The notes below the pieces were generated by a model that ran no database searches, was not told the DNA's origin, and saw only the letters and a program-made list of their open reading frames with translations. The position numbers were made by a program, and so were the translations under genes. Of a stretch of 64,000 nt of DNA, positions 35,334-43,376 are shown piece by piece (position 1 is the first letter of the stretch; each line of letters begins with the position of its first letter). This stretch comes from Solirubrobacteraceae bacterium (GTDB lineage: Bacteria; Actinomycetota; Thermoleophilia; Solirubrobacterales; Solirubrobacteraceae). The stretch covers positions 1 through 64,000 of the forward strand of contig JAPSGI010000010.1 in the NCBI GenBank assembly GCA_031177685.1, read 5' to 3'.

Positions 35334-36659
<1,326 letters not shown>

Positions 36660-36679
36660 TCTAGCTGTTTGTGATGTCA

Positions 36680-36717
36680 CTCCTTGGGAATACGGGCGCC
36701 ATCCCGACCCAAGGAGG
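36680..36717 (+). promoter_or_regulatory. Hairpin burying the ribosome binding site of the 36724 gene
   Basis: Perfect 9-bp arms CTCCTTGGG (36680-36688) and CCCAAGGAG (36708-36716), plus an inner CGGG/CCCG stem (36693-36696 / 36703-36706). The AAGGAGG Shine-Dalgarno (36711-36717, 6 nt before ATG 36724) lies almost wholly in the 3' arm. If transcribed, the leader would fold to hide the ribosome binding site, as RNA thermometers and translational riboswitches do. Confidence 0.65.
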
Positions 36718-36723
36718 CTTCGT

Positions 36724-37059
36724 ATGGCAACTCCCGACCTGACTGCCCGGCCGGACGCCGGCACCACCGGCGGCCGTCCCGGCCTGGCGCAGCGCCTGGC
36801 CACCGAGACCAAGGCCGCGTTCAAGACCACCGAGTTCTGGCTGCTCGTCCTGCTGATCCCGCTGCTCTTGATCGCCGCCAACTCGATCGAGATCAAGGAA
36901 GGCGGAACCGACTACTTCACCGCCGACAAGGTCTGGCTGTACATCACGATCCTGGCTTCCGCGTACATGATCAGCCGCGGCCTGGCCAAGTCCGGCAGCA
37001 AGGACCCGTACTGGAGCGACAGCGGGCACAACCGCAACCAAGACGGCGGAGCCGGCTAG
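36724..37059 (+). CDS. Small two-helix membrane protein under a hairpin leader
   Basis: A 111-aa protein. After a Gly/Pro/Thr-rich N-terminus (1-25), an amphipathic segment 'LAQRLATETKAAFKTTEFW' leads to a membrane helix (about 40-56) and a second one (about 74-90, 'WLYITILASAYMISRGLA'), ending in a polar tail. I do not know its function. Codon use is less extreme than its neighbours, with more A/T-rich Lys and Ile codons. It stands alone after the OYE operon and has the strongest Shine-Dalgarno in the neighbourhood, sequestered in a hairpin. This suggests high but conditional translation. Confidence 0.7.
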   Translation: MATPDLTARPDAGTTGGRPGLAQRLATETKAAFKTTEFWLLVLLIPLLLIAANSIEIKEGGTDYFTADKVWLYITILASAYMISRGLAKSGSKDPYWSDSGHNRNQDGGAG

Positions 37060-37171
37060 ACCGAACGCCGTCGACCCATCCGACAGCGGCGCCGGGAGCT
37101 CGGTCTTCGACCCGCTGCCGGCGCGCGCCGTTGGCGGGGTAACACTCTCCTCGACGGGGCGGCGCCGGTCC

Positions 37172-37177
37172 TATAGA
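37172..37177 (+). promoter_or_regulatory. -10 of the lactonase-like gene
   Basis: TATAGA ends 8 nt before the GTG at 37186, with a CTCGAC -35-like element 16 nt upstream. No Shine-Dalgarno; probably leaderless. Confidence 0.5.
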
Positions 37178-37185
37178 AGTGCCGC

Positions 37186-37986
37186 GTGCGCGTTCACGCG
37201 ATCCAGGTCGGTCGATTGGTGGCGAACGAGACGTTCCTGCGGGGCACGGGCTGGGGCGACGTGCTGCGCCGCCCCAAGGAGTTCCGGTTCCCCGCCTACG
37301 CGTTCGCACTGGAGCACCCGGACGGGCTGATCCTGATCGACACGGGGATGAACGCGCGCGCGTGGCCCGCGCCCGGACCGGTCTGGCGCGTGGTGCCGAA
37401 GGGCACGATCGCGGCGAAGGAGGAGATCGGGCCGGCCATGCGGGCGCAGGGGCTGACCCCGGAGGACGTCCGCACGGTCGTCGTCACGCACCTCGATCCC
37501 GACCACATCGGCGGAGTCGGCCACTTCCCCGGCGCGGAGGTGCTCGTCCACCGCCGCGAGCACGAGTTCGCGCACACGCGCGGCGGCAGGTTGCGCCAGC
37601 GGCCGCAGGACTGGCCGGCCTTCCGACCGGCGCTCTACGACCTCGATCCCGAGCCGTACGGCGCTTTTCCGAGGAGCAAGGCGGTCCGCGACGACATCCA
37701 CGTGGTCCCGCTGCCGGGGCATTCGATCGGACAGGTCGGCGTGGTGGTGCGCGCGGGCGACACGCGGCTCTTCTTCACCGCCGACCACACGATGAGCCAG
37801 CAATGGCTCCTGGAAGACCACGCCGCGGGACGGCTGACCAACATCGGCTTCGCGGCACGCAAGCCGTATGCGGACACGAACCGCCGCATCCACGAATTCC
37901 TGGCCGAGAGCTCGACGGTCCTCGTCCCCTCGCACGACCCGGAGGTGCCGGCGCGGTTGGAGACACGGGAGCCCGTTCCCGCCTGA
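37186..37986 (+). CDS. Metallo-beta-lactamase-fold hydrolase (lactonase-like)
   Basis: A 266-aa MBL-fold enzyme. The metal site is 'VVVTHLDPDHIGGVG' (about 98-112; the usual HxHxDH reads HLDPDH), then 'HRREHEF', 'PLPGHSIGQVGVV' (His ligand) and 'FTADHTMSQQ' (Asp). The leading 'HPDGLILIDTGMN' is typical of the N-acyl homoserine lactonase/AttM-like group, and homologues with HxDxDH exist, but the substituted His makes lactonase activity uncertain. It is a cytosolic single gene with a TATAGA-type leaderless promoter. Confidence 0.8.
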   Translation: MRVHAIQVGRLVANETFLRGTGWGDVLRRPKEFRFPAYAFALEHPDGLILIDTGMNARAWPAPGPVWRVVPKGTIAAKEEIGPAMRAQGLTPEDVRTVVVTHLDPDHIGGVGHFPGAEVLVHRREHEFAHTRGGRLRQRPQDWPAFRPALYDLDPEPYGAFPRSKAVRDDIHVVPLPGHSIGQVGVVVRAGDTRLFFTADHTMSQQWLLEDHAAGRLTNIGFAARKPYADTNRRIHEFLAESSTVLVPSHDPEVPARLETREPVPA

Positions 37987-38050
37987 CGCGGCTCGCCGCT
38001 TTGCCGGCGCCAAAGGTCAGCATTTCTTACACCATTCGGGTCGGTCAGTC

Positions 38051-38056
38051 TAGGAT
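38051..38056 (+). promoter_or_regulatory. -10 of the excalibur mini-gene
   Basis: TAGGAT ends 8 nt before the ATG at 38065. Confidence 0.35.
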
Positions 38057-38064
38057 CTGGTGCG

Positions 38065-38235
38065 ATGCGCGCGCCGTTGCCGCCTGCTCTCGTCGTCGCT
38101 TGCGTTGCGAGCGACTACGACTGCGCGGGGGGGTCGGGCGACGGCCCGAAGTACACCGGTCCGGTGACCGTCAAGGGAGGAAGCGACCCATACGACCTCG
38201 ATCGCGATGGCGACAGGACCGGCTGCGAGACCTAG
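38065..38235 (+). CDS. 56-aa excalibur-type calcium-binding mini-protein
   Basis: A 56-aa frame that begins with a short hydrophobic stretch ('PPALVVACVA') and ends with the excalibur signature: 'SDYDC' early, then 'GGSDPYDLDRDGDRTGCET' with the D-x-D-x-D-G-x-x-C-E loop that binds calcium. Excalibur domains usually sit at the end of larger extracellular proteins; here the domain is almost the whole protein, with only a minimal, possibly incomplete signal. A TAGGAT -10 ends 8 nt before the ATG. It is followed by a Gly/Pro/Glu/Ser repeat lipoprotein. It could also be a remnant of a longer excalibur gene. Confidence 0.6.
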   Translation: MRAPLPPALVVACVASDYDCAGGSGDGPKYTGPVTVKGGSDPYDLDRDGDRTGCET

Positions 38236-38300
38236 CTCGCCACGGTGACGGTCCGGCATCGTCCGAGCCGGAGCTCTCACCGGGTGACAGAGCCGCCGTC

Positions 38301-39785
38301 AGCGGACCGACCCGCGGGAGCGCGCGGGCCGTCTGTCGGGCGGCGGCGGCCCCGGTCCTCCTGGCCCTGATTCTCTTCGGGTGCGGCGGGGACGACCCGA
38401 CTAGCCCGGCGGAGCGGCCTCCGACGGCCGCGCCGGAGACAGGTCCGCAGGCGCCATCGCGAGCCCGGCCGGGAACGCCACCGGGAGAAGCCCGTAGAGA
38501 GCGACCCGGCGGGAATCCGGAGGCGCCATCGGCAGGCGTTCCGGGAGGGCCGTCGGAAGGCGGTGGGGAACGGCCGTCGGGAGGGCCGTCGGAAGGCGGC
38601 GGCGAACGGCCGTCGGAACGGCCCCCGCGAGGCGGTGGGGAACGGCCGTCGGAAGGCGGTGCGGAACCGCCGTCTGAACGGCCGTCAGAGGGCGGTGCGG
38701 AGCGGCCGTCGGAACCGCCGTCGGAAGGCGGTGCGGAACGGACGTCGCGACGGCCATCCGAAGGGGCGTCGGAACGGCCGTCGGAAGGGCCGTCGGAACG
38801 GCCATCGGAAGGGCCGTCGGAAGAGCCGCCGGAAGGCAGCGCGACAACGCCCTCCCAAGGCGCTCCGCGAAGGGCGGAACGGCCATCGGAACGGCCGTCG
38901 GAAGGCGGTGCGGAGCCTCCCTCGGGAGGACCGGGACCGCCGTTGGAGGAGAGTGCGGGACCGCCGCCGAGAGCGCGATCGGGACGGCCGTCGAAGGGCG
39001 GTGCGCAGCCGCCGCCGAGAGCGCGATCGGGACGGCCGTCGAAGGGCGGTGGGGAAGAGCCGTCGGAGCGACCATCGGGAGGACCTCCCGCGGCGCCGCC
39101 GGACGAGCGTCCGCCGCGAAAGCCTGCGCCGGAGGAGCTGCAGATCACCGGCTGGGGCGACCTGAAGGAATACCAGCGCCGGTGTGCCCGTCTGAACGTG
39201 GCGGGCGCGCGGGCGCGGATCCTCTACGAGGCGCGCAGGGAGATGACGCGCGGCGACGCGGAGACCGTCGCCGCCGCGGTGACGCTCGATGCGTCCACTC
39301 CCCCGGATCAGATCCTGCGCCGCGGTGGAGCGGCGGACGAGCCGGGCGTCATCGTGTCGTGCCGCGTCCAGGCGCGACTGGTCGCCTCGCCGTACGAGTT
39401 CGAGCTCAGCGAGCGACGCTGGATCGAGCGCTCGCTGCTGACCGGCGACACGGCACGCTGGTCCTGGTACGTCACCCCGAAGGTCGGCGGCATGCACACG
39501 CTCGTCCTGAACGTCCGCCCGATCATGAAGGTGCTGCAAACCGACGGCGTCCCGACCTCCGTGGTGGCCGCCGGCGGCTCGAACGTCCAGGAGTACGAGA
39601 CCGCCGTCCACGTCGAGGTCCCGTGGACGGAGCGACCGCAGGAGACGATGTCGAGGATCGCCGCGACGCTCAAGGTCGCCGAAGGTCTGGTTCGCGCCGC
39701 GACGGCCCTACTCGCGGCCCTGCTGGCGCTCGTCACGGTGTTGGGCATCCGGCGGCGGAGGAAGGGCCGCGGGTCCGGTTCCTAG
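38301..39785 (+). CDS. Repeat-rich lipoprotein with C-terminal membrane domain (start unresolved)
   Basis: A protein of about 490 aa whose start I cannot fix: no ATG, GTG or TTG lies in frame near the N-terminus, and a GTG at 38284 is one frame off. A hydrophobic segment with lipobox 'ILFGC' is followed by about 200 residues of 'GGERPSEG'-like repeats. Then comes a folded domain (about 280-470) with 'LKEYQRRCARLNVAG', 'WSWYVTPKVGGMHTLVLNV' (an Ig-like strand pair) and a C-terminal membrane helix 'LLAALLALVTVLGI' with basic tail. The repeats may be a wall-spanning stalk. Function unknown. Confidence 0.55.
   Translation, partial: SGPTRGSARAVCRAAAAPVLLALILFGCGGDDPTSPAERPPTAAPETGPQAPSRARPGTPPGEARRERPGGNPEAPSAGVPGGPSEGGGERPSGGPSEGGGERPSERPPRGGGERPSEGGAEPPSERPSEGGAERPSEPPSEGGAERTSRRPSEGASERPSEGPSERPSEGPSEEPPEGSATTPSQGAPRRAERPSERPSEGGAEPPSGGPGPPLEESAGPPPRARSGRPSKGGAQPPPRARSGRPSKGGGEEPSERPSGGPPAAPPDERPPRKPAPEELQITGWGDLKEYQRRCARLNVAGARARILYEARREMTRGDAETVAAAVTLDASTPPDQILRRGGAADEPGVIVSCRVQARLVASPYEFELSERRWIERSLLTGDTARWSWYVTPKVGGMHTLVLNVRPIMKVLQTDGVPTSVVAAGGSNVQEYETAVHVEVPWTERPQETMSRIAATLKVAEGLVRAATALLAALLALVTVLGIRRRRKGRGSGS
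38540..39070 (+). repeat. Degenerate tandem repeat inside lipoprotein gene
   Basis: Roughly 20 imperfect copies of an 18-24-bp unit related to GGCCGTCGGAAGGCGGTG, encoding GGERPSEG-type residues. The unit length is a multiple of three throughout most of the run, so it stays in frame. Frames on the other strand are also open here because of the repeat, but lack start signals. Confidence 0.75.
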
Positions 39786-39831
39786 ACGTGCGTCAAGTTC
39801 CGTCCAACCTATCGTCGTAACCCGTCACACG

Positions 39832-41265
39832 TCACTTCACGAGCCGCACCGCCAGTCCGGTCAGCGCCCCCGGGTCGCCGGCGCCGGAGAGCAGGCCGAG
39901 GACTCGGGCGACGTAGCCGCGGGTCTCGGGGTAGGGCGGGATGCAGCCGCAGCGGGCGACCGCGCCCGGGCCGGCGTTGTAGGCCGCGAGCGCGAGCGGG
40001 ACGCTGCCGAAGCGGCGCAGCAGGTCGCGCATCATGTGGGCCTGGGCGTCGATGGCCGCCGGCGCGTCGAAGGGATTGCGCAGGCCGTAGGCGCGCGCGG
40101 TGCCCGGCATGAACTGGGCGATCCCCTGCGCGCCCGCGCTGGAGACCGCGAACGGGTTGAAGCCGGACTCGGCGTAGAGCTGCGCGGACAGCAGGGCGGC
40201 CGAGACGCTCCAGCGCTGGGCCGCCCGGTTGATCGCCGGCGCGAAGCGCGCGGGCACGAACGAGGGCACGCCGCGACCGAGGCGGCCGTCACCCCGGATG
40301 TTGAAGCCGACCGACACGCTCCCCGGGTTGCGCGCGAACCCGAAATGCCACGGCTCCCAGGAGTAGCGCTTGACGAAGCCGAACCGCGGCGCGTTGCGGG
40401 CCAGCCAGCCCCAAGCACCGGGCGGGCCGAGGTCCAGCTCGGTCGCGTTGCGGTGCAGCGAGCGGCCCGGCGGCGCGACCCAGCGCGGGTCCGGGTTGCG
40501 CGCGAAGAGGACCGCCTGCTCGGCGTCGCTGCGAAACGCGCTGGTGATCGTCAGCGACACGCCGTCGCGTGCCGCGGCGGCGGCCATCCGATCGAAGGCG
40601 AGCGCCACGTCGGGCCGCATCGGCTTGCCCTGGCGATGCGCGAGCGGTCCCGAGTAACCACCGCCCGTGGCGAACCGCGCGAGCCCACCGCCCGGCGGCG
40701 CCAGCTCGGCCTCGGCGACTGCCCTGACGTCCGCCTCGAGCCAGCGTCGGCCCGGCCTGTCGCGACGGCCTGTTGCCCGGCCGCGTGAAGCGGCCGGTTC
40801 GGAACCCGTCTCGTGACGGCCGGAAGACTGGCCGGCGGGGACGCGTGCCGGATCGGCGACGACGACCCGCATGCGCACCGGCGCGATCTCGTCGCCGTCC
40901 GGGAACTCGACCGACACGTCGCGGACGCCGTTGCGGCGGGCCGTCTCGATCGCGGCCGATCGACCGCGGCGCAGGTACTCGCCCACCCCCAGATGACGCG
41001 GATTGGGTACGCCAGCGATCAGCCGGGGCTCGAAGAGCCGGTAGTACAGCGCCCGCATCGCGCGCGCGCCCGCCAGCGCGCCGAGGTCGGCCGCCCGCTG
41101 GTCGCGGCCCTGCACCCCCACTCCGCGCGCGATCGCTCCCAGCACGAAGGCGCCGACCAGGACCGCCGCCAGAGCGCCGACCAGCAGCAGGACCGCCTGC
41201 CCACGCTCTCCAAGTGCCCGCCGTTCTGCCACGACGCGCACCCTCGCGAAACCGATGTTGCGCAA
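39832..41265 (-). CDS. TadE/G-like N-terminus + VanY peptidase + SLT transglycosylase fusion
   Basis: A 477-aa protein with three parts. Residues 15-70 have the 'GERGQAVLLLVGAL...' helix and 'RDQRAADLGALAGARAM' of Tad pilus/TadG-like proteins. About 205-315 is a VanY-type D-Ala-D-Ala carboxypeptidase (Zn ligands H271, D278, H307 in 'SLHRNATELDLG' and 'EPWHF'). About 345-470 is a lytic transglycosylase (E366 in 'YAESGFNPFAVSS', 'GIAQFMPGTA', 'AYNAGPGAV'). One protein thus could cut both the peptide and the glycan of peptidoglycan outside the cell. The TTG start at 41265 is uncertain; GTG codons lie slightly downstream. Confidence 0.82.
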   Translation of the reverse strand: MRNIGFARVRVVAERRALGERGQAVLLLVGALAAVLVGAFVLGAIARGVGVQGRDQRAADLGALAGARAMRALYYRLFEPRLIAGVPNPRHLGVGEYLRRGRSAAIETARRNGVRDVSVEFPDGDEIAPVRMRVVVADPARVPAGQSSGRHETGSEPAASRGRATGRRDRPGRRWLEADVRAVAEAELAPPGGGLARFATGGGYSGPLAHRQGKPMRPDVALAFDRMAAAAARDGVSLTITSAFRSDAEQAVLFARNPDPRWVAPPGRSLHRNATELDLGPPGAWGWLARNAPRFGFVKRYSWEPWHFGFARNPGSVSVGFNIRGDGRLGRGVPSFVPARFAPAINRAAQRWSVSAALLSAQLYAESGFNPFAVSSAGAQGIAQFMPGTARAYGLRNPFDAPAAIDAQAHMMRDLLRRFGSVPLALAAYNAGPGAVARCGCIPPYPETRGYVARVLGLLSGAGDPGALTGLAVRLVK

Positions 41266-41313
41266 CTACGCGTGAGTGCAACGAAACGGCGCACGCGCAG
41301 CGGCCCCCTGCGG

Positions 41314-41319
41314 CATGAT
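41314..41319 (+). promoter_or_regulatory. Leaderless promoter of the 41327 gene
   Basis: CATGAT ends exactly 7 nt before ATG 41327. This supports that ATG over ATG 41315, which lies inside the hexamer. Confidence 0.45.
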
Positions 41320-41326
41320 CCGCGCC

Positions 41327-42163
41327 ATGGCGGGACCCGCGCTTCGAGGCGAATGCGAGGCGTTCGCGGTAACCGTCGAGTTGCCCCGCCGCGGCGACCG
41401 GGAGCTGCTGATCGAGGTGGTCTTCGCTCCCGGCGGTCCCACCGACACCGCGACGATCGAGCTCCGCCTCTACGCGCGCCGGCTTGCGGCGATCCTGCGC
41501 CCCGAGCACAAGTGGGAAACCGAAGGGTCGGTCCCCGGCACGAAGGCGCGCCTGGAACGAGGCGAGACCGGGCGGCTGCGCTTCACGCGGCCGCTGCCGC
41601 CGTTCGTGACGTCCTACCGGGGCACCGGCCTGGAGGTCGCGGCGGTCCTGGTGACCGCGGGCGAGGACGGCAGCAAGGTAGGGCTCCTGCTGGACCCGAT
41701 CCAGGTCGCGCAGGACGCCGTGCTGGTCGTGCGCACGGAGAGCGAGCCCGTGCGAGCGACCGGGGTCCTCGGCCCGCTGCGCGGCAAGGTCGGGGTTGCG
41801 CGCTTCCGCAACGCGCGCCCCGGCGCCGTCGAGGTGACCGTGGAGGGCGAGCAGGCCCTCACCGGCGGACGCGTGCGCCTGGAGGCGCTCGAGTACGAGC
41901 GCTACGAGGGCAACCGCAGCGACTGGGACCCACCGATCGTCGCCACGGAGGCGACGCTCTTCGCCACGGGGGACGGCGGGCTGCGCGGCGAGCTCCAGCT
42001 CCCCGAGGCGACGGCCGCGCCCGCGTCGATCGAATGCGGGTGGGGAACGCGCACCCAGGGCATCCGCTGGCTCGCGCGCTTCGAGCTCGAGGACTCAGAC
42101 GGCGACGTGAGCCGCGCCCAGGCCCCGCTGCACGTGGGCGTGGAGCGCCCCGAGGCTACGTAG
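41327..42163 (+). CDS. Hypothetical beta-sandwich protein
   Basis: A 278-aa cytosolic-looking protein with no signal or membrane helix. The first half has strands like 'GECEAFAVTVELPRRGDRELLIEVVFAPGG' and 'IELRLYARRLAAIL', and 'PPFVTSYRGTGLEVAAVLVTA' follows. This reminds me of arrestin/Spo0M-type beta-sandwich proteins, but similarity is weak. The second half is a similar strand-rich region, possibly a duplicate ('VEVTVEGEQALTGGRVRLEALEYERYEGNRSDWD'). ATG 41327 is chosen because a CATGAT -10 ends 7 nt before it. Its stop overlaps the end of the convergent sqd1-like gene. Confidence 0.55.
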   Translation: MAGPALRGECEAFAVTVELPRRGDRELLIEVVFAPGGPTDTATIELRLYARRLAAILRPEHKWETEGSVPGTKARLERGETGRLRFTRPLPPFVTSYRGTGLEVAAVLVTAGEDGSKVGLLLDPIQVAQDAVLVVRTESEPVRATGVLGPLRGKVGVARFRNARPGAVEVTVEGEQALTGGRVRLEALEYERYEGNRSDWDPPIVATEATLFATGDGGLRGELQLPEATAAPASIECGWGTRTQGIRWLARFELEDSDGDVSRAQAPLHVGVERPEAT

Positions 42164-43343
42164 CGGTCGCGGGCTCCGCCGCCCGGCGCCACAGCGACCG
42201 GCACGGGATCTTGTCCCGGTCGCACCGGTGGGCGTAGCGCGCGGCGATGTCCGCGATCTCGCGCAGCAGCCCTTCCTCGAGCGTCGTGGGATTCAGCCCC
42301 AGCTCGAGGAACTGGCGGTTGTGGACGCGCAGGTCGTTCTCGGCCGCCTCCACGCGCGGGTTCTCCACGAAGTCGATCTCCGCGCCGGTGAGCCGCGAGA
42401 CCAACTGCGCCAGGTCGATCAGGCGGTGCGTCTCGGTCATCTGGTTGAAGATCCGCACGCGCTGGCCGTGCTCCGGCGGGTTCTCGACCGCCAGCTGGAT
42501 ACAGCGCACGCTGTCGCGGATGTGGATGAACGCGCGGGTCTGCCCGCCCGTGCCGTGCACGGTCAGGGGGTGGCCGATCGCCGCCTCCATGAGGAAGCGG
42601 TTGAGGACCGTCCCGTAGTCGCCGTCGTAGTCGAAGCGGTTGATCAGGCGCTCGTCGCGCTCGGTCTCCGGGGTCTGCGTCCCCCACACGATGCCCTGGT
42701 GCAGGTCGGTCACGCGGACCTCGTCGTTGCGGTTGTAGAAGGCGAACAGCAGCTGGTCCTGGCTCTTGGTCATGTGGTAGACGCTGCCCGGGTTCGTCGG
42801 GTAGAGGATCTCCTGCTCGACGTCCTCCCCGTCGTCGTTCGCCATGCGCACCCGCAGGTAGCCCTCGGGGATCGTCACCCCGGCCGCGGTGTAGCCGTAG
42901 ACGCCCATCGTCCCCAGGTGCACGACGTGGGAGTCCACGCCCGTGTCGACCAGTGCCGCCAGCAGGTTGTGCGTGGCGTTGATGTTGTTGTTGACCGTGT
43001 AGCGCTTGTGCCACGCGCTCTTCATGGAGTACGGCGCAGCGCGCTGCTCGGCGAAGTGCACGACCGTGTCGGGCCGGTAGCTGGCCAGCAGCTCCGCCAG
43101 CGCCTCGTAGTCCGCGGCCACGTCGAGGCGCTCGAAGCCGATCTCGCGCCCCGTGAGCTCCTGCCACACGGCGCGGCGCACGTCGAGCGTCTCGATCGGC
43201 GTCAGGGACTCCGCACCCAGCTCCACGTCCGCCTCGCGGCGGGCGAAGTTGTCGACGATCAGCACCTCGTGGCCGCACTGCGAGAGGTGCAGCGAGGTGG
43301 GCCACCCACAGAATCCGTCGCCGCCCAGGACAAGAACCTTCAA
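42156..43343 (-). CDS. UDP-sulfoquinovose synthase-like sugar-nucleotide enzyme
   Basis: A 395-aa extended SDR closely resembling plant SQD1/SqdB and archaeal Agl3, which make UDP-sulfoquinovose from UDP-glucose and sulfite. It shows 'VLGGDGFCGWPTSLHLS' (5-21), the family-specific 'FAEQRAAPYSM' (98-107), T145 in 'HLGTMGVYG', Y189/K193 in 'YHMTKSQDQ', 'DLHQGIVWGTQTPET' and 'DYGTVLNRFLMEAAIGHPLTVHGTGGQTRAFIHIRDSVRCI'. A TTG start with GGGAGG Shine-Dalgarno fits. The neighbouring membrane glycosyltransferases suggest the sulfosugar goes onto a glycan or lipid. Confidence 0.88.
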   Translation of the reverse strand: MKVLVLGGDGFCGWPTSLHLSQCGHEVLIVDNFARREADVELGAESLTPIETLDVRRAVWQELTGREIGFERLDVAADYEALAELLASYRPDTVVHFAEQRAAPYSMKSAWHKRYTVNNNINATHNLLAALVDTGVDSHVVHLGTMGVYGYTAAGVTIPEGYLRVRMANDDGEDVEQEILYPTNPGSVYHMTKSQDQLLFAFYNRNDEVRVTDLHQGIVWGTQTPETERDERLINRFDYDGDYGTVLNRFLMEAAIGHPLTVHGTGGQTRAFIHIRDSVRCIQLAVENPPEHGQRVRIFNQMTETHRLIDLAQLVSRLTGAEIDFVENPRVEAAENDLRVHNRQFLELGLNPTTLEEGLLREIADIAARYAHRCDRDKIPCRSLWRRAAEPATAT

Positions 43344-43376
43344 GGCAAACCTCCCAAGTGCTTGCGCGCCGGCTGG

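Noticed and set aside
38401-39075. Minus-strand frame of Ala-Val-Pro repeats opposite the repeat lipoprotein
   Set aside because: It mirrors the tandem repeat of the plus-strand gene; there is no start signal or recognisable fold.
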